A stretch of DNA of 64,000 nucleotides from Pirellula sp. (lineage in GTDB: Bacteria > Planctomycetota > Planctomycetia > Pirellulales > Pirellulaceae), in NCBI GenBank assembly GCA_021300015.1, contig JAJTFB010000005.1, positions 1-64,000 of the forward strand. Direction: 5' to 3'. Shown one piece after another: positions 7,910 to 17,070 of the stretch. The notes under the pieces were generated by a model. It was not told the origin of the DNA. It ran no database searches and worked only from the letters and a program-made list of their open reading frames with translations. The position numbers and the translations under genes were made by a program. The stretch's first letter is position 1, and every line of letters starts with the position of its first letter.

Positions 7910-9562
7910 TTAACGAGTCGAACTGCGGAGCACCTGTGCCAAAAGAGGCAGGAGTTGTTTCTTGCGACTGACAATGTTCGGCAACTCGTACAGACCGCGA
8001 TCCAAACACGGATAGTTGATCTCGTCCCAGGCGTCGGATTCCTTGGACAACAACAGTAGCGACCCGTTGCTGACCACATCGGTCACGAGCAATGCGGAAA
8101 AGTGCAACCGCTGTTTGTTGGACAACTCTTCGAGCCCTTTTCGGAGCTCTTCTTTGCGATCCCAGAACAGATCGAATCCGGTCTCTTCGATCTGTGAGAT
8201 GGAAAAACGAATTCCAAGCTCGGTAAACTCCTTGCAATCCTCTCGGACCACTTCGGCAGGCGAGCAGTTGCGAAGCGCCGAGCCGATCTCGAAGAATTCC
8301 TTAGCGTAGTGTTCAAGGTCCACTTTGCACAATTTCTCAAGCCATTCCAAGATATCGCGGTCGACTTGGGTCGTCGTCGGCGAACGCAGATAGAGCGTAT
8401 CGGAGATGATCCCTGAGGCCATGCACAAGGCGATCCCGGCCGAGGGCTCGATCCCTGCGGCGCGGTATTGCCGCGCCACGAGCGTGCAGGTCGAACCGAC
8501 CGGCTCATTGATAAAGCGGATCGGTTGGGTCGACTTGAGCGAGCCTCCGATGCGGTGGTGGTCGAGGACCTCGAGGATGTCGGCATCCTCGGCACCGTTG
8601 ACCGCTTGGCTCAGCTCGTTGTGGTCGACCAGCACCAGCTTCGGTTTGGTCGGATTGACCAGATCCGATTTGCTGACGGCTCCAACCAATTGGCCTAAAT
8701 CGTTGACCACTGGAAAGATCGCTTGATTGATCCGTTCGGTCTTCAATCGAGCTTCGTCGATCGGTTGCTTGGAGGACAGGGTGACAAAGTCCTCGTCGAT
8801 TGCAGAATCGATAAATTGCGAGGACTTGATTCGCATGGCCGTCGTCGCGGTATCGTACGGACTGCGCAATACCGAGACCCCACGAGACTTTGAGAGTTCG
8901 ACGAGCCCTTCGGATAAGGCATATCCACCGGTGATGATGATCGCGCGCACGCCGTGTTCGACTGCCGGGAGTTGGATCGTGGGTCGATCGCCGCAGACGA
9001 CCATGAGTTTTTCGGCAGGGAAACGTTCCATCCGCTCGGTGAATCCCCCGGCGCTCATGGCGCCGACCATCACCATGAGTTCGTCGTGTTGTTCTGGGTC
9101 GATGGAATATTGGAAGGAGCCTCCGAGGATATCTCGCACTTTGCCCAAACTCGTGCGGACCGTTCGTGTCTTAAGCGGATCGGCATCGTCGCGAAAAATT
9201 AGATCCATCAGTTGCAGCAGCGATAGGATACCGACGACCTTACGATCCTCATCGACGACCGGAATGGCTCGCACATCCTGGTCCTTCATCCGTTGGTAGA
9301 CTTCGTAGAAAACCTCCCCCCGCTTGGCCGTCACTGGCCCCTGGGCGCAGAGGCTCAGGACCTCGGGACGTACATCCATGACGATCCTTGGGGGGGCCAC
9401 TCCAGCTCGTTTCAAAACGAATTCGGTGCGTTGGTTCGGAGTGCCGCAGCAAGCGGCGATCGCATCGGGACGATGGGTTTTTTGTAAAAAATCCGCATAA
9501 GCGATCGCCGAGCAGATCGCATCGGTATCCGGATTTCGATGTCCAAAAACCAGCGTGCTCAT
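7910..9562 (-). CDS. Mn-dependent (family II) inorganic pyrophosphatase with CBS and DRTGG domains
   Basis: 550 residues. The DHH phosphoesterase half opens with FGHRNPDTDAICSAIAYADF, continues after the regulatory insert with VLVDHNELSQAV and LEVLDHHRIGG, and DTLYLRSPTTT follows. The DHHA2 half ends with the SRKKQ substrate-binding signature near residue 535. Between about residues 70 and 315 sit CBS1 (AIPVVDEDRKVVGILSLLQL), a DRTGG domain (ending near SRGVSVLRSPYDTATT) and CBS2 (FPVVNDLGQLVGAVSKSDL). Relatives in Clostridia are regulated by adenine nucleotides bound to this insert. It hydrolyses pyrophosphate to phosphate in the cytoplasm. A GGAAGAGAG site supports the start. Confidence 0.92.
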   Translation of the reverse strand: MSTLVFGHRNPDTDAICSAIAYADFLQKTHRPDAIAACCGTPNQRTEFVLKRAGVAPPRIVMDVRPEVLSLCAQGPVTAKRGEVFYEVYQRMKDQDVRAIPVVDEDRKVVGILSLLQLMDLIFRDDADPLKTRTVRTSLGKVRDILGGSFQYSIDPEQHDELMVMVGAMSAGGFTERMERFPAEKLMVVCGDRPTIQLPAVEHGVRAIIITGGYALSEGLVELSKSRGVSVLRSPYDTATTAMRIKSSQFIDSAIDEDFVTLSSKQPIDEARLKTERINQAIFPVVNDLGQLVGAVSKSDLVNPTKPKLVLVDHNELSQAVNGAEDADILEVLDHHRIGGSLKSTQPIRFINEPVGSTCTLVARQYRAAGIEPSAGIALCMASGIISDTLYLRSPTTTQVDRDILEWLEKLCKVDLEHYAKEFFEIGSALRNCSPAEVVREDCKEFTELGIRFSISQIEETGFDLFWDRKEELRKGLEELSNKQRLHFSALLVTDVVSNGSLLLLSKESDAWDEINYPCLDRGLYELPNIVSRKKQLLPLLAQVLRSSTR

Positions 9563-9700
9563 AAAATCTCTCTTCCAATTAATTCTGCAGAAAACCAGCG
9601 GTTTTTTCGACTTCGTCCCTCGAAAGGTTCCGCGAATCTTGCAACCTGGGCGAACCGAGCGGAAGTCTAACAGATCTTAACCAATCCTAGCAGGGAAAAA

Positions 9701-9729
9701 TTGACGCATAGAAGGATATTGGATACCTA
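9701..9729 (+). promoter_or_regulatory. Possible sigma-70-type promoter for thrS operon
   Basis: TTGACG (9701-9706), a 17-nt spacer and TACCTA (9724-9729), about 100 bp before the thrS start. The -35 is good and the -10 is poor, so this is a weak candidate. Confidence 0.3.
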
Positions 9730-9830
9730 GATACCTACTTGCAAACTTGATCGTCCCAAGCGACCATGGAACCTCAGCCAGGGTGCGTCGTTTGTCCAGA
9801 CGTGCCCCACTCCTTAACGATGGATTTAAC

Positions 9831-12020
9831 ATGCTTGATATTCAGCTTCCCGATGGAACCGTTGTCTCCCATCCGGACGATGCTACCCCACTTTCGATCG
9901 CCAATTCGATCGGTTCGAGACTCGCAAAAGCCGTTGTTGCGGCCCAAGTCGCTGGAAAAGTCATCGACGCGACCGGCCCGCTGAAGCCTTTTGACAACGG
10001 CTCTCCGATCCCGTTGAGGCTCTTGACCGAGAAAGATCCCGAAGCGCTCGATGTGCTCCGGCACTCCAGCGCCCATATCATGGCCCGGGCCGTCATGCGG
10101 CTCTATCCGGAGGTCTCGCTGGCCTTTGGTCCGACCATCTCCAACGGCTTTTACTACGACTTCTTGATGCCGCATAAGCTGACCGAGGAGGACTTTGCCA
10201 AAATCGAACAGGAAATGGCAGCGATCATCGCCAAGTCCGAGCCGTTTGAGCAATTCTCGCTCAATCGCCAAGATGCCGTATCGCTTTGCAAAGACATGAA
10301 CCAGGGGCTCAAGGTCGAGCATATCGAAACCGGCCTAGAGAGCCACCCAGAGTTGGGCTTCTATCGCCAGGGCGAATTCGTAGACCTGTGCCGTGGGCCG
10401 CATATTCCCGATGCCGGACGAGTCAAAGCCTTTAAAATCATGAGCGTCGCCGGTTCCCACTGGAAAGGGAACATGTCAGGACCCCAACTCCAACGCCTCT
10501 ACGGAACCGCTTGGTTTGACAAGAAGGATCTCCAAAACCATCTCGATCAACTCGAAGAAGCCAAGCGTCGGGATCACCGTGTGCTCGGCAAAAAACTCGG
10601 GCTCTACCAAATCACCCCCGATGTCGGACAAGGCATGTGCTTGTGGATGCCCAAGGGAGCAAGGATTCGTGGTCTGCTCGAGGATTTCCTCCGCCGCGAA
10701 ATGCTCAAGCGGGGCTACGAGCCCGTCTACAGCCCCCACCTCGGTCGCGTCGAGCTCTACGAAACCAGTGGCCATTTCCCTTACTACCGCGATAGCCAAT
10801 TCCCACCCCTGTTCGTCCACGACGCGGGTGCCTTGGTCGACGCCTGGGCCCGACGCCTGAGCGAGGACGAAACCTTCGGCGCTCAGCAAGAGACCATGTT
10901 CTTGCAAGCTGCCGAAGTCCTAGGTTTCGACAGCGCCAGCTACAGCAAGGCCGAGGGCAAACAAGCCAAGCTCGATGCCCTGAACGATTGGCAACGAAAC
11001 CACGAGCGATTCTTGGTCAAACCCATGAATTGCCCCCACCACGCTCAAATCTTCAAGGCCCAGCCCCGATCCTATCGCGATCTGCCGCTGCGACTCTTCG
11101 AATTCGGCACCGTTTATCGCTATGAACAAACAGGTGAACTCAACGGCATGCTGCGTGTACGCGGGCTAACCCAAGACGACGCGCACATCTTCTGCACCGC
11201 AGAACAAGTCGAACAGGAGTTTCGAAATACCATCGAGCTGACTCGCTTTGTCCTCGAGTCGGTAGGACTCCAGGACTACCGCGTGCAGCTATCGCTCCGA
11301 GATCCCAAAAGCGACAAATACGTCGGCAGCGAAGAGAACTGGCAAAAAGCAGAAGCCTCCCTTCGAAAGGTCCTCGAAGAATCCGGTTTGAACTTCACCA
11401 CCGCCGAGGGCGAAGCGGCCTTCTACGGGCCCAAAGCCGACTTCATGGTCCGCGATTGCATCGGCCGACACTGGCAACTCGGTACTGTTCAGCTCGACTA
11501 CAACCTCCCCGAACGCTTCGAACTCGAATACGCCGGCGGAGACAACAAGTCCCACCGACCTGTCATGATCCACCGAGCCCCCTTCGGCTCGATGGAACGC
11601 TTCGTCGGAATGCTTATCGAACACTTCGCAGGTGCCTTCCCTATGTGGCTCGCTCCGGAGCAAATCCGCATTTGCCCACTGAGCGAAAAAACCAACGATT
11701 ATGCCGTCGAACTCGAAAAAGTATTCACCGAAGCCGGCTTCCGCGTCACTACCGATTTGCGCGGCGCGAAAGTCCAAGCCAAGATCCGTGACGCACAGCT
11801 CGATCTGATCCCCTACATGGCCGTCATCGGACCCAAAGAAGCCGAAACCCGCTCGATCGCCCTGCGAGATCGTATCGCCGGCGAACTGGGCACCAAACCG
11901 CTCGATGAAGTCATCGCCATCCTCACTGAGGAAGTCAACTCGCGACGCATCCGCCAAGTCGCTGACAAAAAGTTCGCAGAACCACCACCAGCCACCGAAG
12001 CATCGAGCCACGAGTACTAA
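9831..12020 (+). CDS. thrS: Threonyl-tRNA synthetase with an extra internal segment
   Basis: 729 residues from the ATG at 9831, where [15 protein letters not shown] begins the TGS domain; the upstream TTG extension (9747) is unlike the family. The editing domain has HSSAH (about residues 81-85) and CRGPH. The class II core shows MNCPHH (zinc cysteine), [21 protein letters not shown] (motif 2), zinc-site histidines and [21 protein letters not shown] (motif 3). The anticodon-binding domain is C-terminal. Bacterial ThrRS is usually about 640 residues; the excess is mostly an insert at about residues 324-393, between YYRDSQFPP and FLVKPMNCP. It is first of three closely spaced genes. It attaches threonine to tRNA-Thr. 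Confidence 0.97.
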   Translation: MLDIQLPDGTVVSHPDDATPLSIANSIGSRLAKAVVAAQVAGKVIDATGPLKPFDNGSPIPLRLLTEKDPEALDVLRHSSAHIMARAVMRLYPEVSLAFGPTISNGFYYDFLMPHKLTEEDFAKIEQEMAAIIAKSEPFEQFSLNRQDAVSLCKDMNQGLKVEHIETGLESHPELGFYRQGEFVDLCRGPHIPDAGRVKAFKIMSVAGSHWKGNMSGPQLQRLYGTAWFDKKDLQNHLDQLEEAKRRDHRVLGKKLGLYQITPDVGQGMCLWMPKGARIRGLLEDFLRREMLKRGYEPVYSPHLGRVELYETSGHFPYYRDSQFPPLFVHDAGALVDAWARRLSEDETFGAQQETMFLQAAEVLGFDSASYSKAEGKQAKLDALNDWQRNHERFLVKPMNCPHHAQIFKAQPRSYRDLPLRLFEFGTVYRYEQTGELNGMLRVRGLTQDDAHIFCTAEQVEQEFRNTIELTRFVLESVGLQDYRVQLSLRDPKSDKYVGSEENWQKAEASLRKVLEESGLNFTTAEGEAAFYGPKADFMVRDCIGRHWQLGTVQLDYNLPERFELEYAGGDNKSHRPVMIHRAPFGSMERFVGMLIEHFAGAFPMWLAPEQIRICPLSEKTNDYAVELEKVFTEAGFRVTTDLRGAKVQAKIRDAQLDLIPYMAVIGPKEAETRSIALRDRIAGELGTKPLDEVIAILTEEVNSRRIRQVADKKFAEPPPATEASSHEY

Positions 12021-12026
12021 GCCATC

Positions 12027-12299
12027 ATGAGTCAGGATCCAAAGCCGCCAGCAAGAAGCGCCGAAAAAGTCCTCTCCGAAGAGTTCTTTATCGCCCGTTC
12101 CAAAATCCTCGATCTGGCGGCGACCCTCGATCGCCTCGAGCGAGCCGATGGATCCCTCGAGGCTCTGCATCAACTCAAACTTCTCGAACAAGGAATGGAA
12201 ATCCTACTCGACGATCAATCTGACAAGGCCAAGCGAGTCCAGTTGCTCATGAGCCGTCCCTACGATCCCGATTGGCGAAAAAACTATGGACTACATTGA
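12027..12299 (+). CDS. Small conserved-looking protein of unknown function
   Basis: 90 residues, starting 6 bp after thrS and overlapping the next gene by 14 bp, so almost certainly translated with both. The sequence is mostly predicted helix with heptad-like spacing (FFIARSKILDLAATLDRLERADGS, LHQLKLLEQGMEILLDDQSDKAKRVQLLM). It has no signal, cysteine pair or catalytic motif. I do not recognise the family. The tight coupling to the TatD-like gene suggests a shared task. Confidence 0.8.
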   Translation: MSQDPKPPARSAEKVLSEEFFIARSKILDLAATLDRLERADGSLEALHQLKLLEQGMEILLDDQSDKAKRVQLLMSRPYDPDWRKNYGLH

Positions 12300-13101
12300 T
12301 CCCCATATCCACATGGTCTCCCGCACCACCGACGACTACGAGACGCTGGCTCGTATGGGGTGCGTCGCCATGAGCGAACCGGCCTTCTGGGCCGGTTTCG
12401 ACCGCGGTAGCGTCGAGAGCTTCCGCGATTACTTCCGACAACTCACCGAGTTCGAGCCCAAACGCGCCGCTCAGTTCGGCATCAAGCACTACACATGGCT
12501 GTGCATCAACGCTAAAGAAGCCGAAAACGTCTCGCTCTCACGCGAAGTCATCGCCATGATCCCCGAGTTCCTCGACGCCAGCAACGTCCTTGGTATCGGT
12601 GAAATCGGACTGAACAAAAATACGAAAAACGAATCGACCATCTTCCTCGAACACGTCGATCTGGCCGCTCGTTTCAACCAACAAATCCTTATCCATACCC
12701 CCCACCTGGAAGACAAATACCAAGGGACCAAAATGATCCTCGATATGCTCGTCAGCGACGCGCGCATCGAGCGATCGCGAGTCCTGGTCGATCACGTCGA
12801 AGAGCATACCATCCAAGAAGTCCTCGACCGAGGTTTCTGGGCAGGCATGACCCTCTACCCAATCACCAAATGCACCCCGGCTCGCGCTGCCGATATGATC
12901 GAACGCTTCGGTACCGAACGGCTCATGGCCAACTCTGCTGGCGACTGGGGACCAAGCAAACCTACCGCCATCCCTGACTTGATCATGGAACTCAAACGAC
13001 GCGGTCACTCCCGCGAACTGATCCGCAAAGTCGTCTACGAAAACCCTTGCGAGTTCTTCTCACAAAGCAAAAACTTCAAGGCGCCGCTCGCACCGTCATG
13101 A
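12286..13101 (+). CDS. TatD-family metal-dependent hydrolase (EboB-like)
   Basis: 271 residues. Amidohydrolase/TatD metal ligands are all present: DPHIHM at residues 5-10, Glu in GIGEIGL, His in QILIHTP, His in VLVDHVEEH and Asp in NSAGDWGPS. The last block and the LYPITKC stretch resemble the subgroup that includes EboB of the eustigmatophyte/bacterial ebo cluster rather than the DNase TatD. No eboA, eboC, eboD or eboE is next to it, so the ebo assignment is only a similarity impression. It overlaps the preceding small gene by 14 bp, and its last 26 bp overlap the end of the convergent lactonase gene. Confidence 0.8.
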   Translation: MDYIDPHIHMVSRTTDDYETLARMGCVAMSEPAFWAGFDRGSVESFRDYFRQLTEFEPKRAAQFGIKHYTWLCINAKEAENVSLSREVIAMIPEFLDASNVLGIGEIGLNKNTKNESTIFLEHVDLAARFNQQILIHTPHLEDKYQGTKMILDMLVSDARIERSRVLVDHVEEHTIQEVLDRGFWAGMTLYPITKCTPARAADMIERFGTERLMANSAGDWGPSKPTAIPDLIMELKRRGHSRELIRKVVYENPCEFFSQSKNFKAPLAPS

Positions 13102-14302
13102 ACTTGATGCAAGCAGGCTTCTCAGCCGAAATCGAATGACCCGTCGGCTTGAGAAATCCTGTCCCCCGATCGATCGCGAACGAATGGACTGTGTTGCTGT
13201 CCTGATTCTCTGCCAATAGAAATTGACCCGCAGGGTCGATCCGGAAGTTGCGAGGGGTATTGCCCAACGTCGAAAAATTCTCAATGCGAACCGCGCCACC
13301 ATCCTTTGGACTGATCGCAAACAACGCTATCGTGTTGTGGCCTCGGTTCGATCCATAGACAAATCGACCCGACGGATGCACCAACACCTCAGCCGTCGAC
13401 CAACCCGCTTGCAACGTCTCCTCCGGTACACTTCCGACCGTCGCGATCTGAGTCAATGTCCCTGTCTCTGAATCCCAAGCGGCGCTCGTTAGGGTCATTC
13501 CCATCTCGTTGATGATGTAGACCAGCTTTCCCTCGGGATGGAATGCCAAGTGCCTAGGGCCCGCTCCCCCTGCAAGCTTGAAAAATGGATTCGGTCCAGG
13601 GACTAACTTCTTGCTGGCCCCATCGAGCCGATACACCAAGACTTGGTCCAAACCCAAATCAGCTACCAACACCCATCGGTTCGTCGGGTCGACCATCGCA
13701 CAGTGCGCATGGGGCCCTTTCTGCCTAGCAGCATTCGGGCCACTACCTTGGTGCTCGACCACAGAGCTCTCGGGTTCAAGCGATCCGTCAGGCCGGATCG
13801 GAAATAAACACACCGAACCGCTGCCGTAGTTGGAGACCACCGCAAACTGTCCCGCCGAGTCGACGGTGACATGACAAGGTCCATTGCCACCGACACGTTC
13901 GACATTGACAGGTTTCAACTCCAAAGCCTTCTCGTCGGACCAATCACCCGCTTGGTAGGCCGCCCGGTCATATTGATAAGCTGCCAGCGAGGCGGCTCGC
14001 TCCCGATCGTTGATCGCCGTCTCGGTCACCACGTAGAGAATGTCCAGCGTCGGATGCATCGCAAAAAACGACGCCTTGGCCTGCTTGGCTACCAAACGGG
14101 GTTCGACCATCGATCCATCGGTATTCAAACGGCTAGCATAGATTCCAGGACCATAGCCGCCGATCCAAAAGACCTGGCTAGGTGATGGTTGGCCGGGTGC
14201 TTGTGCGGTAGCGGCTTGTTGGGCATGCAAGCTCCCGTAGCCTACGACGGTCGATAGGGATAAGAGTGCAACGCTGAAGGATCGGCGGTTCGTTTTGAAC
14301 AT
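13076..14302 (-). CDS. Exported lactonase-type seven-bladed beta-propeller
   Basis: 408 residues with a signal peptide (RRSFSVALLSLSTVVGYGSLHAQQ, cleavage after HAQ near 28). The remainder fits the lactonase / 6-phosphogluconolactonase (Pgl) family propeller: VFWIGGYGPGIYASRLNTDG, FAMHPTLDILYVVTE, NGPCHVTVDSAGQFAVVSNYGSG, GPHAHCAMVDPTNRWVLVADLGLDQVLVY, GPRHLAFHPEGKLVYIINE, LVHPSGRFVYGSNRGHNTIALFAI and PRNFRIDPAGQFLLAENQDSNT. The cytoplasmic E. coli enzyme opens the lactone of 6-phosphogluconate; exported planctomycete members probably act on another lactone or sugar. It lies 107 bp downstream of argS on the same strand. Confidence 0.87.
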   Translation of the reverse strand: MFKTNRRSFSVALLSLSTVVGYGSLHAQQAATAQAPGQPSPSQVFWIGGYGPGIYASRLNTDGSMVEPRLVAKQAKASFFAMHPTLDILYVVTETAINDRERAASLAAYQYDRAAYQAGDWSDEKALELKPVNVERVGGNGPCHVTVDSAGQFAVVSNYGSGSVCLFPIRPDGSLEPESSVVEHQGSGPNAARQKGPHAHCAMVDPTNRWVLVADLGLDQVLVYRLDGASKKLVPGPNPFFKLAGGAGPRHLAFHPEGKLVYIINEMGMTLTSAAWDSETGTLTQIATVGSVPEETLQAGWSTAEVLVHPSGRFVYGSNRGHNTIALFAISPKDGGAVRIENFSTLGNTPRNFRIDPAGQFLLAENQDSNTVHSFAIDRGTGFLKPTGHSISAEKPACIKFMTVRAAP

Positions 14303-14409
14303 AGAAAGGTCCGTAGGTTTTGCAAAAAGGGAATAGGGAAAACCTCAGCACGCTGCTCTAGAACGCTCTCTGGAACACGCTCTTCAACGCTCTGCCTTCG
14401 AGGCGGTCT

Positions 14410-16389
14410 TTACATCCGCTCGACGACGCCGATCCCCAAAAGCTCCAAGCCGCATTTGAGCGTCCTGGCGACAATCGAGGATAGCTTGAGCCGTGAATAC
14501 CCTTCGGTTTGCGATTGGGAATTCAACACCGAGCACTGCTCATAAAAGCTGCTGTAAAGTTTCGCCAAATCGTATAAGTAGTCCGTGATCATATTGGGTG
14601 TGTAGTCCTGCATCGATTGCTGGAGCATCTCCTCGAAGCGGACCAAATGCAGCGCCAGGGCTAATTCGGATCCTTGAGTCAAATCCATGGGTGATAATTC
14701 CCACTGGGCTTGCTTCCAGCCCTTCTCCTCGGCTTTGCGCAAGATGCTGCGGATTCGAGCGTAGGAGTACTGGATGTAGGCCGATGTGTTCCCTTCGAGT
14801 CGAACCATCTTGTCCATATCAAAGATGTAGTCGCTAGTTCGATTGTGTGCTAGATCTGCATACTTGATCGCACCGAGTCCCACGGTCTCGGCGATTTCAA
14901 GCCGCTCCTGGTCGTCCATTTGGATCCCGGTACCTCCCAATCGGTCGGGATTGCATACGACCTCCATCGCCCTTGCGACGGCTTCGTCGAGCATCGATTC
15001 GAGCCCCACGGTGCTTCCCGATCGGGTCTTGAAAGGTTTGCCGTCGGTCCCCATGACCGTACCGAAACTGATGTGGCGAAAGTCGGTGCGGTCGAGTCCG
15101 ATTTTATCGAGCACGGAAAAGAGTTTTCGGAAGTGTTCGCCTTGGCGATGATCGACAACATACAGAGAAATGTCTGGCGAAAATTCGCGTTCGCGAAACA
15201 TCGCCGTCGCTAGGTCGGTCGTCGCGTAGAGGTAGGCTCCGTCCTGCTTTTGTACAATCATCGGTGCATCGGAGCCTTCGAGGAACACGCACACCGCTCC
15301 GTCGCTCTGTACCGCAAGCCCCTTGGCAAAAAGTTCCTCGACGACGGCGCTGAGCATATCATGGTAGAAGCTCTCGCCGTACCAATGATCAAACTGAACG
15401 TTCAACCTTCGATAGATGGTATCGATCTCTTCGCGGCAGTTGGGGAGGAACTCGTTCCAGAGCTTCAAATTGCCTTCTTCGCCTCGGTGCAATCGGGCCG
15501 TCTCGGCCAATACCTTATCGTAGATTTGCGGATGCGTAGTCGACTCGGACATGAGCAAGTTGTCCCTTTGCAAGTCTGCGATTCTGTTCGCATTGCTCTG
15601 CAGTTCGTCCTTCGCCGCTGCTACGGCACGCTCGGCTGCGGTGAGCTCCTTGGCGAGCTTCTTGTCGGCTGGTGCGGCAGCGAGCTTGACTTGGACTTGC
15701 TCAAGCCGACGGTGGGCAAATTCGATCGCCTGCTCGAGCTTTGATACTTGGACAAGGGCCTCTTGATATCCGCTGATGGCCTGAACCTTGCGGTACAAAC
15801 GGCTCAATTCGGCTACCGGTTGCCTTTGATAAGCGGCCTGGTCGCAGAAGTGCTTGTAGCCGTAGATGATCATGCCGAACTGGGTACCCCAATCCCCAAG
15901 GTGATTGTCGGTGATGACGTTGTGCCCTAAGAATCGCAGCACCTTGGAGATCGCATCGCCGATGACCGTCGATCGGATGTGTCCGACATGCATGGGCTTG
16001 GCGACGTTGGGCGAGGAGTAGTCGATGATGATGGTCTTGGCCGGATCGACTTGGGTGACCCCAAGCCGAGGGTCGCTGTAGGCACTTTGGAGTTGCTCGG
16101 CGAGCCACTCAGGGGCCAAACGCAAATTGATGTAGCCAGCCCCCGCGACGCTGACCGACTGGCAGATGTCCGAGAGATCGAGTCGTTCCACGACACCCTG
16201 AGCGATTTCAAGGGGTGGCTTGCCCAATACCTTTTGCAAGGGCATGGCGATGTTGGCTTGATAGTCGGCCAAGCTCGGATCTCGAGACGGCACGATCCTT
16301 TCGAGGGACGCATCGACCAAGGCAGGGTCGCTTAGCAGTTCTTGCAATACCTTGCGGAATCGCTCGCGGATGGCGGTGAGGATTTGCAT
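14410..16389 (-). CDS. argS: Arginyl-tRNA synthetase with a coiled-coil insert
   Basis: 659 residues from the ATG at 16389 (MQILTAIRERFRKVL); the longer frame to 16554 runs through the upstream membrane-protein gene. It has the N-terminal Add-1 domain, SSPNVAKPMHVGHIRSTVIGD (the HIGH region), FGTVMGTDGKPFKTRSG in place of KMSKS, as is normal in many ArgRS, and a DALR anticodon domain beginning near SAYIQYSYARIRSI. E. coli ArgRS has 577 residues; much of the difference is a charged alanine-rich segment at about 203-285 (KLEQAIEFAHRRLEQVQVKL and on), which looks coiled-coil. It is last in a probable operon with the aminotransferase and small membrane protein. Confidence 0.96.
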   Translation of the reverse strand: MQILTAIRERFRKVLQELLSDPALVDASLERIVPSRDPSLADYQANIAMPLQKVLGKPPLEIAQGVVERLDLSDICQSVSVAGAGYINLRLAPEWLAEQLQSAYSDPRLGVTQVDPAKTIIIDYSSPNVAKPMHVGHIRSTVIGDAISKVLRFLGHNVITDNHLGDWGTQFGMIIYGYKHFCDQAAYQRQPVAELSRLYRKVQAISGYQEALVQVSKLEQAIEFAHRRLEQVQVKLAAAPADKKLAKELTAAERAVAAAKDELQSNANRIADLQRDNLLMSESTTHPQIYDKVLAETARLHRGEEGNLKLWNEFLPNCREEIDTIYRRLNVQFDHWYGESFYHDMLSAVVEELFAKGLAVQSDGAVCVFLEGSDAPMIVQKQDGAYLYATTDLATAMFREREFSPDISLYVVDHRQGEHFRKLFSVLDKIGLDRTDFRHISFGTVMGTDGKPFKTRSGSTVGLESMLDEAVARAMEVVCNPDRLGGTGIQMDDQERLEIAETVGLGAIKYADLAHNRTSDYIFDMDKMVRLEGNTSAYIQYSYARIRSILRKAEEKGWKQAQWELSPMDLTQGSELALALHLVRFEEMLQQSMQDYTPNMITDYLYDLAKLYSSFYEQCSVLNSQSQTEGYSRLKLSSIVARTLKCGLELLGIGVVERM

Positions 16390-16409
16390 CGCTTCAAGAG
16401 ATTTTCTAT

Positions 16410-17021
16410 CTAGGAGGTTTTCTTTTTGTTTTGGCCGATGGGGATCGGCATCGGACCGGCAAACGCGTCGAAGATCACCAGCAGATTCAGAAGGCCTGCG
16501 ACGGCCGTATAGAGCGAGCCGAGATCGAAACCAGCGGAGTCTTCGTTGTTCCACTTCGATAGCCAGTCGGGATCGCCCTCACCGGGATAGCCTTTCGGCG
16601 GCGGAGCCATGAACCCCCATAGGAACTGCTGATCGATCGGTCGTGGTCCGATCCGCGACTGTAGGATCATGGGAAAGGCGGGTATTCCGACAAAGGCTTG
16701 GGCGTAGGCGTGGATACGAAAATCCTGGCTGCTGTCTTTGGCGATTTCCTCTCGGCCTTTCTTCGAGAGCATCCGAAAGAGGTTGGTGACCTTGAAGGTG
16801 TTCGGATACGCGTACACGACGCGTCCTCGTCCGATGATAAAGCCGGCCAGGAAGAGCCCCAGAATGCATGTCGCAAACAAAATCGCCTTGGTCTTGCGCC
16901 CTTGGTAATAATGACCCGCTCCTGGCAGCAAGTACGCTAAAAAAGCCGCGACAGCGCGGTTCTTCATGTCGACTTCGACCCCGTCGAAGACCCTCTTGGT
17001 CGTGTTCTCGTTGCTGTCCAT
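16410..17021 (-). CDS. Small membrane protein, planctomycete DUF6677-like
   Basis: 203 residues. VAAFLAYLLPGAGHYYQGRKTKAILFATCILGLFLAGFIIGRG (residues about 23-65) holds two hydrophobic helices around a PGAGHYYQGR turn, the signature of TM2-like small membrane proteins; I recall this form as DUF6677 but cannot confirm it. A last hydrophobic stretch is LYTAVAGLLNLLVIFDAFAG near the C-terminus. The middle part (GPRPIDQQFLWGFMAPPPKGYPG) is proline-rich and probably periplasmic. It starts 49 bp after the aminotransferase and stops 20 bp before argS. Function unknown. Confidence 0.75.
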   Translation of the reverse strand: MDSNENTTKRVFDGVEVDMKNRAVAAFLAYLLPGAGHYYQGRKTKAILFATCILGLFLAGFIIGRGRVVYAYPNTFKVTNLFRMLSKKGREEIAKDSSQDFRIHAYAQAFVGIPAFPMILQSRIGPRPIDQQFLWGFMAPPPKGYPGEGDPDWLSKWNNEDSAGFDLGSLYTAVAGLLNLLVIFDAFAGPMPIPIGQNKKKTS

Positions 17022-17070
17022 CCTCTAGGATGCCTCGTCGGTTAGTGTGTCTGTTAGGACGGTTTGCGAA

